Assembly (NCBI RefSeq): GCF_002443255.2
Contig: NW_019211457.1
Coordinates: 49,067,233 to 49,131,232, forward strand
Length of the DNA stretch: 64,000 nucleotides
Direction of reading: 5' to 3'
Origin: Varroa destructor
Lineage: Eukaryota > Arthropoda > Arachnida > Mesostigmata > Varroidae
The notes below the pieces were generated by a model, which saw only the letters and a list, made by a program, of their open reading frames with translations, was not told where the DNA came from and searched no databases. The translations under genes were made by a program, and so were the position numbers. Shown here in pieces: positions 1 to 13,826 of this stretch (the stretch's first letter is position 1; each line of letters opens with the position of its first letter).

Positions 1-167
1 ATTTTTTTAGATAAACATTACTTATCTCTAATATACATAAAAACTATCATATTTTGCTTTCAACAATGAAAATTTAGCTATTTAGCCTAAATCTCTGCTC
101 GTTACAACTAAGATGAGATTCATTTGAGGATACTAAAGTTTCACCACCATTTATTCATAGAGTGCCT

Positions 168-587
168 CTAGTGATATTGAGATTTTAACGTATTGAAATA
201 TCCTTCTGAACTACATTTCATATAATATCCAAAGAACTCGCTATAAGGGTAAGTTTCATCAATGATAGTGACACACGTAAACAAGGGAATCGATCTTTCA
301 ATTAGAACAGAATTAAGATTCCTGTAAAAAATAGTTGTTAAGTTGGAAACGGGCCTTAGAAGTTTGTCGTAGCCATTTTGGAAGAGACAGCTGTTTTTAA
401 TAGCGGCGACGGCGGCGGTGGCGGCTCTGGGGATTGGAACAGACCAGTGTGAAGATGAATCACTGATGGCGGATGGCGTCGATACACCAGCGCAAGAGGA
501 AAAATACGAAAACAAATTGTTTATGCTGTTTAAAGTAAATTTTTGGCCGTATTTCAATTTAAATTTTTGAAGTTTGAAAACTTCCAT
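168..587 (-). other. ORF with cys-loop-receptor-like YDKLLRP motif
   Basis: An open frame of 139 codons. Residues 55-62 are an Ala-rich run encoded by a GCC/GGC trinucleotide tract (405-424). Residues 70-79 read QNGYDKLLRP, which resembles the YDxxxRP motif near the start of ligand-gated chloride channel extracellular domains. The sequence after it does not resemble that family, so at most a short exon ending near 351 would be real, and the donor there (GTTTCC) is weak. Chance resemblance is possible. Confidence 0.25.
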
Positions 588-626
588 ATATATATATAGA
601 GAGAGAGAGGGGGAGAGAGAGAGAGC
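585..626. repeat. (TA)n(GA)n microsatellite
   Basis: A TATATA run passes directly into GAGAGA with a short G run inside. It is a simple repeat immediately upstream (minus sense) of the ORF at 168-587. Confidence 0.95.
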
Positions 627-3323
627 GTGTGTCTTGCAGGTACTAGAATTTTTATATTAAGAGACTACAACGTCCATACATACGCATATACATACGCATA
701 ATACATACGCATGTGAGCTAATCGAAATGACCACTGACGTAATAGGTCGCAGTACCTGATTAAAGGCCCAATAATCCTGTCATCCTCTTCTTTCATCTCT
801 TACAACCACTGCAGTGTTACTGGATAACGTCATTCTCGCTCATATTTCGTCGCCGTAAATGCTGATTATCTTCCTAACTTAATCGGAACGTGAAGCAAAC
901 AATGTATGCATGTCAAAGAATTACTGATAATTTTGCCTTTTTTAGTGAACTCCAGTTTTAACATAAATTTACTTTTCTCTAATTATTTGGAAAAAAAATA
1001 TATATATTTACTAGAAGCAATAATAATCTAAAGGTTATCTGTTCACCTCTAGTTGCTCGAATTCGTATCATTCCGGTGTGAGTAAAATCATCAATGACTT
1101 TTTTGGAGCGTAGCGCACGAGAACTAACATGTTGACACAACTTTGTTACAACCTACGTTTAGCTCATACATGCGCATAATTAATCCAATAACGTAAAAGT
1201 ACAAATGACGCACTATGGCTATGAACAGGCAAGCATTGGCTGTATCTTATCGATCTGAGACCGCGTGCCTGTTGATACTTTTACATTGGCATTAGGAAAA
1301 CAGTCCTTGAAAGTTTTGGCTATTGGTGTGTCTGACCTCTATTTATTTTAGGTCAAAAACCAACAATCCTCGTCGTCATTTCGTACTATGCAGATGTTTC
1401 GACCATTATGTCTTTTCGTGTTTCATGAGGCAGATATTATTATCAGCGTACGCGAACGCATATTTGGCCTGAGTTTAAGGCCAGATTTATAGTGGGTGTT
1501 GTAATCCGCTAATCTAAACAACTGAAACTACTGGTGGTTTGCTGTTCTTACTGCCGCCAACTGTCAGTTTCGTTGTAATATTGTCGATTCTGGTAGGGTT
1601 ATTTAATGACACTGTGAAGCAGGCCAACGGAGAAGATCGTAAGAGCCGGAATATTGCTTCGTAAATTTAGGTTGAGCAAGGATTCATATCTGCTGTTGAC
1701 AATAACTGTATATTCCGATGACAGTGGCTATCGTGTTAGGTAGCTTAGTAAAAGTGCACGGTCGAAACATTTACATTTACCTATATGCCTGTAAAACCAG
1801 TTCCTTACTTAAACTGATAGGAACTTACGATTGAAAAAATCGTTATTGAATATTTCGGTAGAAATTAATACACACATACGTAAATGCATATGAAAGATAT
1901 TGTAGTCCAACTGCTGATGGTCACAGTCCGCAACAGCAAAACAGACAACAGTTGACTTTTGATTCTTTTTTCTTCGACGCCATCATCATTGTTAGCATCG
2001 TCGTTGGGCCGCTGCCAGCTAAACAGACCTCATATGAACCAGTTTGAAGCCATCGCTAGAAGTAACGGCTACAGTTATTAGTTTACCAAGTATGGGTCAC
2101 GACAGCTCTTCGTCGTATGTTTACCAGTGATATGCTCGTCTTGAAAGAAAATAATGCAAAAAGTACAGGCTTTCCAATGGCCGTCAACAATGCTATCTTC
2201 ACGCAAGAATATAACGAATGTTCATTAAAAAACGGATACACATATACGTGTACAGAATGTGTATCATACTGACGGGCTAGATGTTGATGTCAAGGCTGAG
2301 TTTGCCATTAGCAGCTGTCTGCTAATAACGGTCGGTTGAGCTTTTCACTCAGTCACTTCTACTACTCAGAGCAATTTCGAAGGCGCCAGACTTGCATCAT
2401 TACCATTAGGTCTCGCACGTGATCATCGCGGAAAGGTAACGCCGTATCATTCTTGATTGTCTACACAAACCTAAACAATACTATTCTATATGAGTGAGTA
2501 GATAAGAGTCGACTGATTTAGTGTGCTAAATAGAGGTCCTTTTCCTTCTGCCAGTTGAAATGCGTCTTCGAAACTTGTAGGTTTACAAGAGCTATTTTGA
2601 ATATAAAGATTATCGAAGGCTACCGCTCATTAAAAAAAGAACGATGAAACATGCAAAATATTGTAATAAAATTACTGTGCAAGGACGGTTATCGATCTTT
2701 AGATCACAGAGGTACAAAATACTTAATCAGATGGAATCATCCAAACTGCAGTAATTCGACTAGAATTGAGTTCAATAAGCTAAAAATATATGTTTTCACA
2801 GCAAATACGCGTCGTAGAACATCTAGAGTATCTCATGTGCCTTAGATACCGTATTAAATAATACTTATATATGAACTTTGTATGCCTCTATGCGATTTGT
2901 AGCAATAATAATTACCGAAGCCCTCCAAACTTCTGCAGATAGTGTTCATTGCTGGTCTATGAGAAATTAGGATTTTCAAGACCAAATAAGGCCTTAATCC
3001 CAATATAGATGAACACTTTTTTATCTCCTAGTGTTTTGTATACTGCACTTTATCGACCTTTTGAGAGCTGAATGGACACAAAGCTTTCGAGCAGGAAAGT
3101 GATTCTGAAGATTATTTGAAGTATACATGTTAAACATTGGACTTCAGCTAAAATCATCTCTTGAACACAATTCTTTCGTATTAGGCAATACAACTGATAT
3201 TACTAAACACTGAAGATTTTTCTCGAACACAACTCGGCTATAGCAAATATTAAACAATAATGTTTAAGCAAATCTTTTTATTATTATTCCACTAACTTGA
3301 TATATTTTGGTTTCTGCCATTAG
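627..3323. other. No supported gene
   Basis: AT-rich sequence with stops in all frames apart from short ORFs. The longest (2651-2845, plus) has no family resemblance or splice support. It is probably intergenic or upstream intron. Confidence 0.6.
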
Positions 3324-6300
3324 CTTAAGCTGAAGAGAGATTCTATAGCAGTAACCAGGTTTCGTTTGAGTCGCTCCCAACAAGACAAAGAAGCTGTCGC
3401 CATTGAAGAAGAGGAAAATGCCGGTAAGTTAACTCCGGAGAGAAACTGTATGGGAGAAAAATGATGGAATTCTCAATTAACGATAACTGTTCTGCTATCA
3501 TTTTAAATGATTAATATTTCGGTGCTTGCCTCCAATGTGAGAATAGTTCTTTGAAGAGTGGGTGTGATTGTTGCTTGATATATGCTAATATGTTAGGCGT
3601 CAGACAAAGAATCTTTTAGCTTTGTATACGATCAGCAGTACCAACTATGTATCCCGGCGCGACTGTAGCGGACAGATAAGTTTGGTTTGTCTCTGAATAC
3701 TTTGCAGGCCTAAAAGCTTACATACGTAGCAGTTAAACATGTTGTTATTTGTAATCCGTAAAATATTATAATACATAATTAATCACAATAATTTCATTGC
3801 AATGACATCTTGATGCTCAGTGAGAAAAATTAACCATTGAGCCCACAAATAAAATTAATACAAAGTATAATGAAATACAGTTTATATATTTTAGTATAAT
3901 TATACGGAATCCGCGCCGTGCCTTAGTACGCCTATTTTAACAAACCTTTGATGGGCGTTTGCAGAAAATTCGGTAGCAGATGCTACAGCAGAACAAAGCG
4001 CTGACCACGTGCACTTCAACACCTCAACTACCCGTGATGGAAGTGACGGGAACCTCAGCCAACCCAATGATTCTGGCCTCTCACTGAACAGCAACTGTAC
4101 TACCCCAGCTACTTCGGACCCTGGTAGTGGACGGCTCGTAACCGTCTCATAGCGATCGGTACTCGCGACCAATCCAAACACCACCTCAAAACGACGCCGC
4201 GTTATCGACAGACAATACACCAAATCGACAGATAATACAACCAAAACTATAGTGCAACACCATGAGAGCTGCAATAGGTTCAGGCGTACATAGTCGAGTA
4301 TGCCTTGATATGTTGTCTTTATTTGTCTCCTGGCGTTCATTGTTTTGTAGTGGCGAGATGTGTAAGATAGGTGCATGCTGGGCATGATATTCAATTTACG
4401 CCAAGTCGCGCTGTTGAATAGTATCCCTGTAATTGACAACAAAAAAAAATCGCATGTTTGCGTTTGTCAGTCCGTGTCTACGATATATTGTGTTGTGTAA
4501 TTTACAATTGAATGCATTCGAATAAATCAATAAATAGACTGTGTATACTTTTATATTGTACGTCGGCGTCGTTTTGTTGAATGCATGGCCTTATAGGTGA
4601 ATGGTCGTGTGTATGACTGTGCGTAGAATTTCAAAGATATATCACGATTTAATCGTATGAAACTAAACTGTGAAGTAACAGCAGTATTTATTTCAGATTC
4701 TGACGTATATATATATATATATATATCCCATTCGAGGAACTCAGGAAGGAACCTCAGAAGCTTCAGCATAGAATCCGCTATAGATACTACATTCTCTCCT
4801 TGATCTACCTTTGAGAGATCCTTTGGAGAAGATGTCATGTAGACGATTCCACCTTTGCCCCTTCAAATACTCTGTACATCAGTTACTCAGTAACGTTTCC
4901 ACATTAGCTCCAATTACTCTAACGGTCTGGATAGCGACTAGCTGAACAAAATAATTTGAAGACAATTCCCGATCGATTCGTCGCTTTCATTCATTTAATG
5001 TATTCTCTTCCTCTCGTCCTCATGCTGCTGCTTTCCCAGCTGCGTTTGTTGGATGACGCGAGCGTATATACTGGTGTTGCGCCGCAGATAAAATATCATT
5101 CTTCCTTTCGCGGTTCTAATATCATTCCTTCCGCCCGAATGGCGCTGTTTATGGGAAGCTCAGTTGGTTTTTGGCCTACTGGAACTTCAGCCGACTGCAA
5201 TGCGGGTATATGACCTGATTGATGACACTAGATCTGGAATGCCGTTTTTCACTTCTCCGGCGGATAAACATATGTCCACCAGTAGAGGCAATCCGGATGG
5301 GCTGTCGGAAGCACAGATAAGAATCGCAGACCTTCTTCCAGCCGTAGAGTTATTGCGACGATGAAGGAAATGCGTTGTCATCTAGTAGAGGCCCCAAATG
5401 CGATGAAGGAGCAAGACCCATGACTCTTTCTGCTTATGAAACAGAGGCCTACATCGAAGCCTGCTAATTCTCTTCACGTAGAAAGGCTTGCCTGACAGAA
5501 GAAATCCTGTATGCTTCTTGTTGTTACCTTGTCACGAAAAAATTAACTCCAGAACAGCAGAGTTCTTGCGTACAGTAGCTAAAACTTTCCTACGGCTCTC
5601 TCTATCATCTTAAAGGCGTAACTAGTTTTCCGGTTGAGGGTCTGTTTGATCTACTGTTTGATGCGGCTTCGTGGATCCACAATGTAGCTCGACGAGTCCG
5701 AGAGGTTCGTTCTTTATTTGAAATCCAAAACCTTCTACACTTGTGGGAACTTACTTATTTTCAATATATGCACATGTGTATAGCTAAAGCTCAGGGATTT
5801 CGAAATGTCTTGAACTATTAATATTAGTACACGTTTGTGTTTACCTGTACCAAGAGTGATAGAATAGTACACAGAAGAAAAAATTATAATGATATATGAC
5901 TTTATCCGAATAGAAGACTTGGTGTTTTGAGAGTGACAATTTTTATGCAACGCGATCCATAAAAGACGACAAAAATCTTTGGAATCTTTGGAAGAATTAC
6001 TTTGCGCTTTCTTTTAGCTTACATGCGTTCTTGGCACGAATGTTATTAAATTTTCATGTATAGCATTTTAAGTTATTATTATTGTGTGGACAAGTTCTCA
6101 AAATCACCTCTTTTTAGCTGTAGCACTAAGGCCCGGCCTCATTGGGAGTCTAACCTGTGTAGGTTTTACCGAGCATATCTAAGGTTTCCTCAACAGACCT
6201 ATAAAACGGCATGACAACCATAAAAACAGTTATTAAATTTGATAAAATAATAATAGTAGCGCAATTTTTCTGTGATTCTTTATTCCTTATTTTCCTGATT

Positions 6301-8490
6301 ATTAATATTCGGTAATAATTATTGCCTACGCTCAAATTTGAACCACCATACAAGCATGCTCGTTAGTTAGGTAACTCAAAGAGATGCGCATTAGCCGTGC
6401 CATAGAATAATTTCAACTGTGATTCCGTATTACTACGATTGCTGTAAAAGTGATGATTTATGATTCCGTTGATGTTTGAGTTGGCGCCGCATCTTTCATA
6501 GCTCTCTCCACAAGTCGACATTATAGATGCCACAACCGATCATTAGCAGAGAGATGATCGTTCGTGGCACCCAGAGGAAGCAAATGTCACTTAGTCTGGT
6601 TCATTCTGTCTGCTCGCTTGATGCAGCGTCTAATAGATAGTCAAGATAACTGTGTGTGATCTTGTCACATCGGCGAGAATGGAGGTCCTTGCAGTTTCCA
6701 GCTAGCACCAGAGAGTCCACTATACGCGTACCGTTTTGTTTTAGCCTATCTAAGGTATCGCTCTTTATTTCCGTATAGATTTTCTCCATCTGCTTTTAAG
6801 AAGAGTGTTGTATTCACGACATCAGGATTTATAGCTCGAGTGGTCGTTAGTCGAAATTATAACTCCTGTTATGTAACTAGTGCAAAAATCGCTTGTTATT
6901 ATTTTTAAGTTTCGCTATAAAGGCTAAGAATCGCAATTTGATCTATAAATGTCGTTCATGTTAGCCACGTAGTATTAATTATAAGAACTAGCCAACCTTA
7001 TAAGTAAACTTGAAAAGCCTGCCTTACATAGTAATATTCGGTGTTCGATTGAACATCAACAAACTCAAACTTTCGTAGATTGTTTCAATCAAAATGTCAG
7101 CGAATTGCGCCCAAAAGCAGTACAGTTATACGCTGATATGAAATAGACCAAAAGCGCATGTTAGACAAATTACGTTGTGTTCACCGTTTTCATAAAATTA
7201 AAATAGAAAATACCGTAGAAAAATAGATCATTATTTTGCACATCACTTACTATGTAAGGTATTTTATTTCGTTTTTCTATTTAATTTATCACCAAATGAA
7301 CCAATGTTCACATTTGCACTGCAGCATCACAACTTTTTGTGATGGGATTTGAAGAACCGGAAGACAACTGTCCGATTGTTATATGCGTTTGCATCGTTAA
7401 AGCAACCAGAGCTTCGTGACAGATGATCGCATTCTTTCAGTCCAAATTTAGTGTAGTTTTTTGTTTGCGAATTAGAAATCGATACATTTATCCTATCCAA
7501 CTTTTTTTCCCGCCTTCGTTGCCAGTCGCAAAGGGTAAACGGCTCATATTCTTCAAAAATGATTACCTTTGTGACAAAGACCTTTTTAGATTATTCTTAA
7601 CGTTTCATGTCATTTCAATACATGCGTATTCTGCTTTCATTTGAAGCGTATCACATTTTCATTTTGCAGCACTAAATAAATAGAAATATTATAACGTAAT
7701 TTTAAAAATGATGAGAAGGAAAAGAAAGCCCCTTGCTTTCCTAACCCTCTTCCTGTTTTCATATCGAGCAGAGTAGTAATAATTAATTTGAATAGTTATG
7801 TTGACATAAATTAGCAAACTAATTTACCTCGATCTGTGAAATGAGCAAATTTCCGATTTGTTAAATTTACCAGTGGATATAGTCACCTTTAAGTTGAGGC
7901 GCTAAAAGCCAACTGTGATTATCACCAAAAAAAAAGCATTAGTTGCAAACGTTTTGTAATTGTTGCATTATATAATTTTCAGAATTATTGTTAAGTTGTT
8001 CGACCCTGTCTACAAGTTCGTGGTCATTAACCTCTGACGTCACGTCTGTATCGACTCCTTGCCAAAATGTCACCATCAGATCCGCCAGGTAATAAACTTT
8101 TTACACGAGTGAGTAATTAACTATTATATTGAAAGCCATAATTATAAATATTAGAAGTTTACTAAATATGCATACATACATGGACTTGTGTATTTACCAC
8201 TGAACTGAAAAACGATCTGCTTAGCCAAAAATTTTAAGTCATACCATGCGTATTATTAAATCAAGTTAATCATTTTTATATGAAAAAGAAACTCTACAAT
8301 CGTCTTGAAATGAGGTCAACAGACTTTTATAAGCCCGACAGAGATTTATACATTTATAAGATCTCAGCGCTTAGCTTTTGATTTTATTTGTGATTTTCAC
8401 AGGAAACCGCCTGTTTGCACTGAAACTATGCCTGGATTTCTCTCTATTAAGGAGAGAACTAATAAACTCTTTCAAAGTCTATCCACGACG
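3324..8490 (+). CDS. Unrecognised plus-strand gene, three phase-matched internal exons
   Basis: Exons 3324-3423, 7983-8088 and 8403-8490. Acceptors follow pyrimidine-rich tracts (TTCTGCCATTAG, ATAATTTTCAG, GATTTTCACAG); donors are GTAAGT, GTAATA and GTAAGA. Phases run 0-1, 1-2, 2-0 without conflict, which is unlikely by chance. The encoded segment (about 97 residues) is Ser/Thr-rich and polar, with an acidic stretch VAIEEEENA in the first exon and many serines in the second. It has no membrane segment and no domain I recognise. No start codon is assigned. The 3' end may be the exon at 11552, or may lie in or after the gap at 9114. Confidence 0.5.
3424..7982. other. Probable intron with an unresolved GC-richer patch
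   Basis: This lies between two phase-matched exons of the plus-strand gene. About 4960-5460 is less AT-rich and open in several frames on both strands (ORFs at 4956-5213, 5164-5364 plus, 5187-5381 minus) but gives no recognisable product. (TA)n lies at 4706-4726. Confidence 0.4.
6601..6806 (-). other. Candidate terminal exon, unknown
   Basis: A 62-codon frame starts MEKIYTEIKSDTLDRLK right after an acceptor-like CTTCTTAAAAGCAG and ends in TGA. It is hydrophilic, helix-prone and has four cysteine/histidine-containing turns but no known domain. It sits antisense in the presumed 3424-7982 intron. No partner exon was found. Confidence 0.25.
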
Positions 8491-9113
8491 GTAAGATGCG
8501 TTTTACTCTAACCGTAAACACTAAACTGTTTGTAGCAAATCTAGTCACTACGCAGGCTTACTAATCCTATGAATCGTTCATTAATGGATGATTTTTATAA
8601 TCAAATAAAACATAACTAGAGCATAACATCTCTAATATGTGTCGGAGGCTTTATTTCTGACTACGGAATAAACAAACCCTTTTTGTTTCGTTCTGCTGCT
8701 AGCTGAGAGTACAAGTTACAAGCAGAGTAACTTAATGAGTACTCAGCTCTGCCAGCGTCAATTTAATATTTGTAGATCAAATCAGTGGTATTAAAATAGG
8801 TAAAGAAATATGTTAATACTGAAATTACTAGATGGAGAGATAACAGAGATGACTAGTTCATTGCAAGAATATTGTACATTATTTATAATCATTATAATGA
8901 GATCTAATACATGTAGACACTTGATTAGTATAAATATTGTAGTAAAATGTAATAAAAAGATATCGCCATCAAGTGATTGTGGAAATGCTGAACACCGAAA
9001 CCTCACAAGATGGCAACAAAGACAATAGCCTTGCGACGTGTAAACTCAGCTTTGTGCAAACAGCATCAATATAATTTGCCAACAAACAATAAACGAATTG
9101 CAATTTGTACATA

Positions 9114-9213
9114 NNNNNNNNNNNNNNNNNNNNNNNNNNNNNNNNNNNNNNNNNNNNNNNNNNNNNNNNNNNNNNNNNNNNNNNNNNNNNNNNNNNNNNN
9201 NNNNNNNNNNNNN
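9114..9213. other. Assembly gap, 100 N
   Basis: Exactly 100 N between AT-rich non-coding sequence. An exon of the plus-strand gene starting at 3324 could be missing here. Confidence 0.99.
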
Positions 9214-10882
9214 GCTAACACTCAAACAAGCTTCCTCTAACTAAGTTTCAGGACAAAATTTCCTCTTACAACGAAATTGTTAAAAGTCAAGGAAATATAG
9301 AAAAAGAAACAAAAATTATCGTAAATTTTTGTCGAATTCACACGGTAGCACTACTACAAAAGACGAGTGTGTAATGTTTATGTTAGAGATAGAAGAACTG
9401 AGGAAAAAACGGAACCTTATGCAGAAAAGGAATATATCGATTAGGATAATTGTTGCTGCTATTCGCAAAATACTCTTTTAACTGCCATTTTGAGGCTAAA
9501 AAAGATGCGAATAGCATTGGTACTAGCACAGATATATTTGTATCTGCGCAGCTCTGACACCCAAATTGGAACAACCCGCAACGACGAGCGCAGCGGTGGA
9601 ATTTGAGTTGGGGAGTTTTTCTATGAGCGGTTTTCATTCCTTTTGTCGAAATTAGATACTCCAGATTAATGTTGTAATATACTTGAATGCCGTTTTTAAT
9701 AAGCATGGTTTACGAAAGGAGTCAGTCCACTGGGCCAGCTTCCAGAAAAAGTCAGCAGCACAAACGCTTCTGAAGAAATGGCGTTAAGTAAGGGACCCAG
9801 ATATATTACTTAATGGCGCCTTCTTAACGTACATATATTCCATAACTAGGGCCAGAAGTACTCAACTCCATGGAATGTCATGTGCATGAACTACATTAAA
9901 TATCAGCGCCTAAACCTTTTTCGCGTCAATGACTATTTGATTCACGTTACACCATACTTTTAGTGAGTAAACTTCGTTTTTCCTACATGTCTGAAAGATC
10001 TATCTTGTTTGTACATGATGGCCAGGCCTTTCACTGCGGCATGCGGAACAAACTAATCGTGAGACACTGATCAGACTTATCTGTGATTCTGGCCGTACAG
10101 ATTGCGACAACTCGAGCTTCCTTTAATCCACCAGTTTAGATGCGGCGTGCCATGATGTTTTTAATCACGTATGTTCCGGGACCTCAACTTGGTGTTCTCG
10201 AAGTGCGGAGTATGTGGTTGAATGCTGTCATATCCGACTTCAGGGTCTTTTATGGAATTGCAATAGGTGAAACATGAACGAGTTGGGGTTAAGTAATATT
10301 ATTTGATGCCATCCGTATCCGATGTTTGAACAGCATCAGTAGGCATTCGCTGAAAGCGCAACTGCTCTCGATTAAGTAAGCGTCACTGATTCAACTATTA
10401 GCAATAGAAACAGAAAGAATGGTGTCACCTCCTTTAAGGCGACGTATGTTCTTTCAGTCATTACACCGTCATTTCCTTCAAGCGGAGTTTCATTTTGTGG
10501 ATAATTTCAAGTGATCTTTTATGAAGTTAACAAACATATTCAGGTGATCGCGTTTCGTAGGGAACACTACTGAGGTAGAACTCAGAAAATGAGCATTCCC
10601 GTGAATATATATAACCTATTTTGAGTATTTTTGTATGATACGTCTGCAGTATTTGATAGCTTTGATCTAAGAAGAGTAGCCTTTTATAACACGTTTGCAA
10701 ACTTGCGCAAACTTACCCAGTATTGCAAAAATAAATGAGAGAAACATCGGTCTCATCTTAACGTTCATATTCAATATATAAACCTACTTTTTTAGACTTT
10801 TTGGACTTCTTTAGACTAGGAAACAAAAAAAAGATTTCAAAGTTATAGAAGTCTAGCTAAGGTTGGCTTATTTAAGAAAAAG

Positions 10883-10907
10883 TATATATATATATATATA
10901 TATATAT
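10883..10907. repeat. (TA)n microsatellite
   Basis: About 12 TA units in non-coding sequence. Confidence 0.95.
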
Positions 10908-11551
10908 TGCATATATATTTACAAGAAAAGTATTCTTCAAAACAAGGCAAATATTTCAAATCAAACAGAAACTATTTGAGAAAGCTCAAAATTTAAAGTG
11001 TTCCATAATATGTGTTTCGAAATTAAGTTGCCAAGCCTTCGTCGGTCGTTTCTAGCATACAGCAATCTACTTCTATAGTAGCCATATGTTCCTAATTATT
11101 ACTTTTGCGATGAGAACCTACATTAAAGATCAGGCAGTTCTAAAGAGGCAGTGTAAGAACTGTCTAGATAGCTACATTCTTAATGCGTCTAGAGAATAAA
11201 GAAATCATAAATAAATGATCCTTTAAATTCTAACACTAAATGCTCAATATTTAGTCTTTTAAGGAATACTACACCCTTTCCGCTTTTAACATCGGTGTTA
11301 ACGATTTAACGAGCTAAGGAATAGTATCTGGATGCGAAGCCTAAAGAGTCGCCCGTTATGCCCGCTATATATTAAATTTGTGCTAATAAAAAAGATATTA
11401 AGGCAAATCTCACAAGACACCAAGTAAACTTACGGATAGTACTAATTTACAGGGAACTAGAGGCCTACCTCCCTTTCGGAATGTGACTCAATGAATAAGA
11501 GGACATTTTCTATTGCACCGTAACGTTTACGATTTTCGTCGTATGTGATAG

Positions 11552-11677
11552 GAGTATCGCGTCTACACAAACTTAAGCGCACACGGCAAAGCCTGGTATA
11601 CCTGGCCCCGCGAAATTTACGGAGGATTCCATAGCGACGGCTTTTTCGGGCGCTCTGTCATAAACCGATCACTTTAG
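11552..11677 (+). CDS. Possible terminal exon, WYTWPREIYGGF-type end
   Basis: Open frame of 41 codons plus TAG directly after an acceptor-like TATGTGATAG, in phase 0, which fits the phase left open at 8490. Composition is richer in G and C than the flanks. The peptide includes AHGKAWYTWPREIYGGF and has no family I recognise. No AATAAA is obvious close downstream. It may be the last exon of the gene above or a chance ORF. Confidence 0.35.
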   Translation, partial: EYRVYTNLSAHGKAWYTWPREIYGGFHSDGFFGRSVINRSL

Positions 11678-13260
11678 CTGCCAAAATGGACGGTTCGATC
11701 CGGCGCCTTTCGAAAGCTACTGTCTTATTAGTTATAAGATGTGACACTCGAAAGAAAAGGAACTGTCAAGGGACCAGGAATTGTCTCACTATGTCGAGTC
11801 ATGAATTAAAGAGAAATCATCATTCCATGGTTTGCAATGTTAATTTCATCATTAAGTGAGCTTAAAGCGTTTTTTTTTTTGTATAAGTGATACCAAAGGC
11901 TAGTGATATACTTGGAAGTGGAAATATAATGAATAGTGAAAAATCTTTACCTTCGAGCATCTAATCTTTATGCTCGTATCACATATACAGTTGTTAGACA
12001 GCAGTAATAGTAGTAGACCCACATAATCATAGTCAAATTATCTACGATAAATGTAATATATACATTTATATTTATCACTGATTCCTTTCAACTTAATGAG
12101 GATTAAAAGCTACCTTGAACTAAGTAAACGGTCCTTAGCAAATTTATTGTAGATGTTAGAATGAGGGGATCACAGCTCAATTCGGTAGCTGTGTTCTCGA
12201 TTATGATGTCTTGTATCAGAAGAAGAACCCTCATTCGCGGAACAGAGTATGGAAATAGTTAATCACTGATCCGTCCGTTACCATGAACAATACGGTAACT
12301 TTTGGACAGCCTAGATAGGAGAAACGCATGAAAATTCTTATGAGTATCGGATGTAGCATTTTTCCCTATTTGTTAGTCTTATAGGTATGGCATAATCTGT
12401 ACACTGTCATTTCACATGTTCTCTATGCGCCGTTGACAAGTCTTCATTGTTGAGCTATGAAGCTCCTAGGAATGCTCGGACAACGCTCTTATTTGAACCG
12501 ACATAAAACGTCTAAGTATACCTTTGTCCTGTGGAAATATTACTACTAGTCTTTGTTAGTGCACAAAGCGATTTGTCGTTACGCGCTGTCCAGTTATTCA
12601 TCCAATAGAAAATGAGTGGAGTTAAAAACCAGTGTGTTTTAGGCACAGTTAAATCACATGAGAATCAATCATCCAGCTGTGCAATTAATGAGTAAAGTGT
12701 TAATAAGCAAAATTGACTGATAACCTATTCTGTATTCAAAATGCAATGTTATGCAAATGAATAAAAATACGATTAGGTAATAGGGACTTATAAATTTTTT
12801 AATAGTCCAAGTAGGAGTTTCTTGCTTAACGTCAACGCTTATAATTTAAGTGAAGCCACTGTTTCACCAAATAATAGATCTTATTTCAGCTAAGATTAAG
12901 GATAAAGAGGCAAGTAACCAAAATTAAGAATTAGACGAGGTATAAAAATAAACCTATTGGGGTAACGGAGTGTCTCATAATCGTCAGTGTTTACCAAGTA
13001 GCGTTAAACCAGCAAAAACATAAGCGGAATGCACCTAAAGTACTCTCATATTCAACAAATATAGGTTTAAGAATATACGAGATATATATCTGATGATATG
13101 AGAATAGATATACTACTTTTATTTGTTCTCCGTCATAATGATATATAAACGGAAATGCACTTATCTAATAAAATTGTAAGACACCGGTGTTTGGTTTTAA
13201 GTAATCGAATTATCTTTGAGTCAAGCAATCTCTTCGTACATCTTACTATGCCAACTATAA

Positions 13261-13644
13261 AGGACGTCGTTGAATATTTTGATCTGGTTTTTGAATATAA
13301 ATGATACTACCAGTAACTTTATCATAAATAGACTCGCAAATATTTTAATATCAGGATTTGCATTGGGAACTAGTTCTTTAAATACTAATTTGAAAAAAGT
13401 GCTAACAATCGGCATAATATACAGGCTTTCTAATATTCCGAAAGTGATGACAGCAGTTTTTGTAAATAGAATAGATGAATACGATTTACAAATGTATGGG
13501 AAGGTAACATGGAAAAATGGTACATGCATTACAGTTCTAGAAGCATTGCTTTTAAATTTAAGGGGTCAACTAGGACTCGATGAAGAACTTTATAGAAGAA
13601 GAATTTTATTATATATAGAAGGAATAAGGAAACCATATTCTTAA
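13261..13644 (+). CDS. Uninterrupted ORF of unknown function
   Basis: 127 codons open from the preceding TAA to TAA at 13642, with no ATG near the start. The C-terminal third (ITVLEALLLNLRGQLGLDEE...) looks protein-like. An antisense ORF (13221-13529) is equally open and hydrophobic, so the coding strand is not certain. It could be one exon, an intronless fragment of an inserted element, or chance in AT-rich DNA. I do not recognise a family. Confidence 0.3.
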   Translation, partial: RTSLNILIWFLNINDTTSNFIINRLANILISGFALGTSSLNTNLKKVLTIGIIYRLSNIPKVMTAVFVNRIDEYDLQMYGKVTWKNGTCITVLEALLLNLRGQLGLDEELYRRRILLYIEGIRKPYS

Positions 13645-13826
13645 ACAGAAAAATAGTCCCCATCAACTTATATTCTATATATTGTTATAGCCCTATAGCC
13701 CCTAAAACCCCAAATATGAAATCGTTTTTTTATAAAAATAAAATCGTCTTTGAAATCTTTTTTCTAATGACGGCCTGCTTTTAAGTACAGCAACTTTTTA
13801 TATGCTTTAGTCTTAATGACGTTCTA

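Larger units (their letters stand above)
8491..11551. other. Intron or intergenic, includes gap and (TA)n
   Basis: Contains the 100-N gap and (TA)n at 10883-10907. A phase-0 open stretch after TAAGTTTCAG at about 9252 (begins DKISSYNEIVKS) and an open plus frame at about 9530-9655 are possible small exons, but neither has decisive splice support. Confidence 0.4.
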
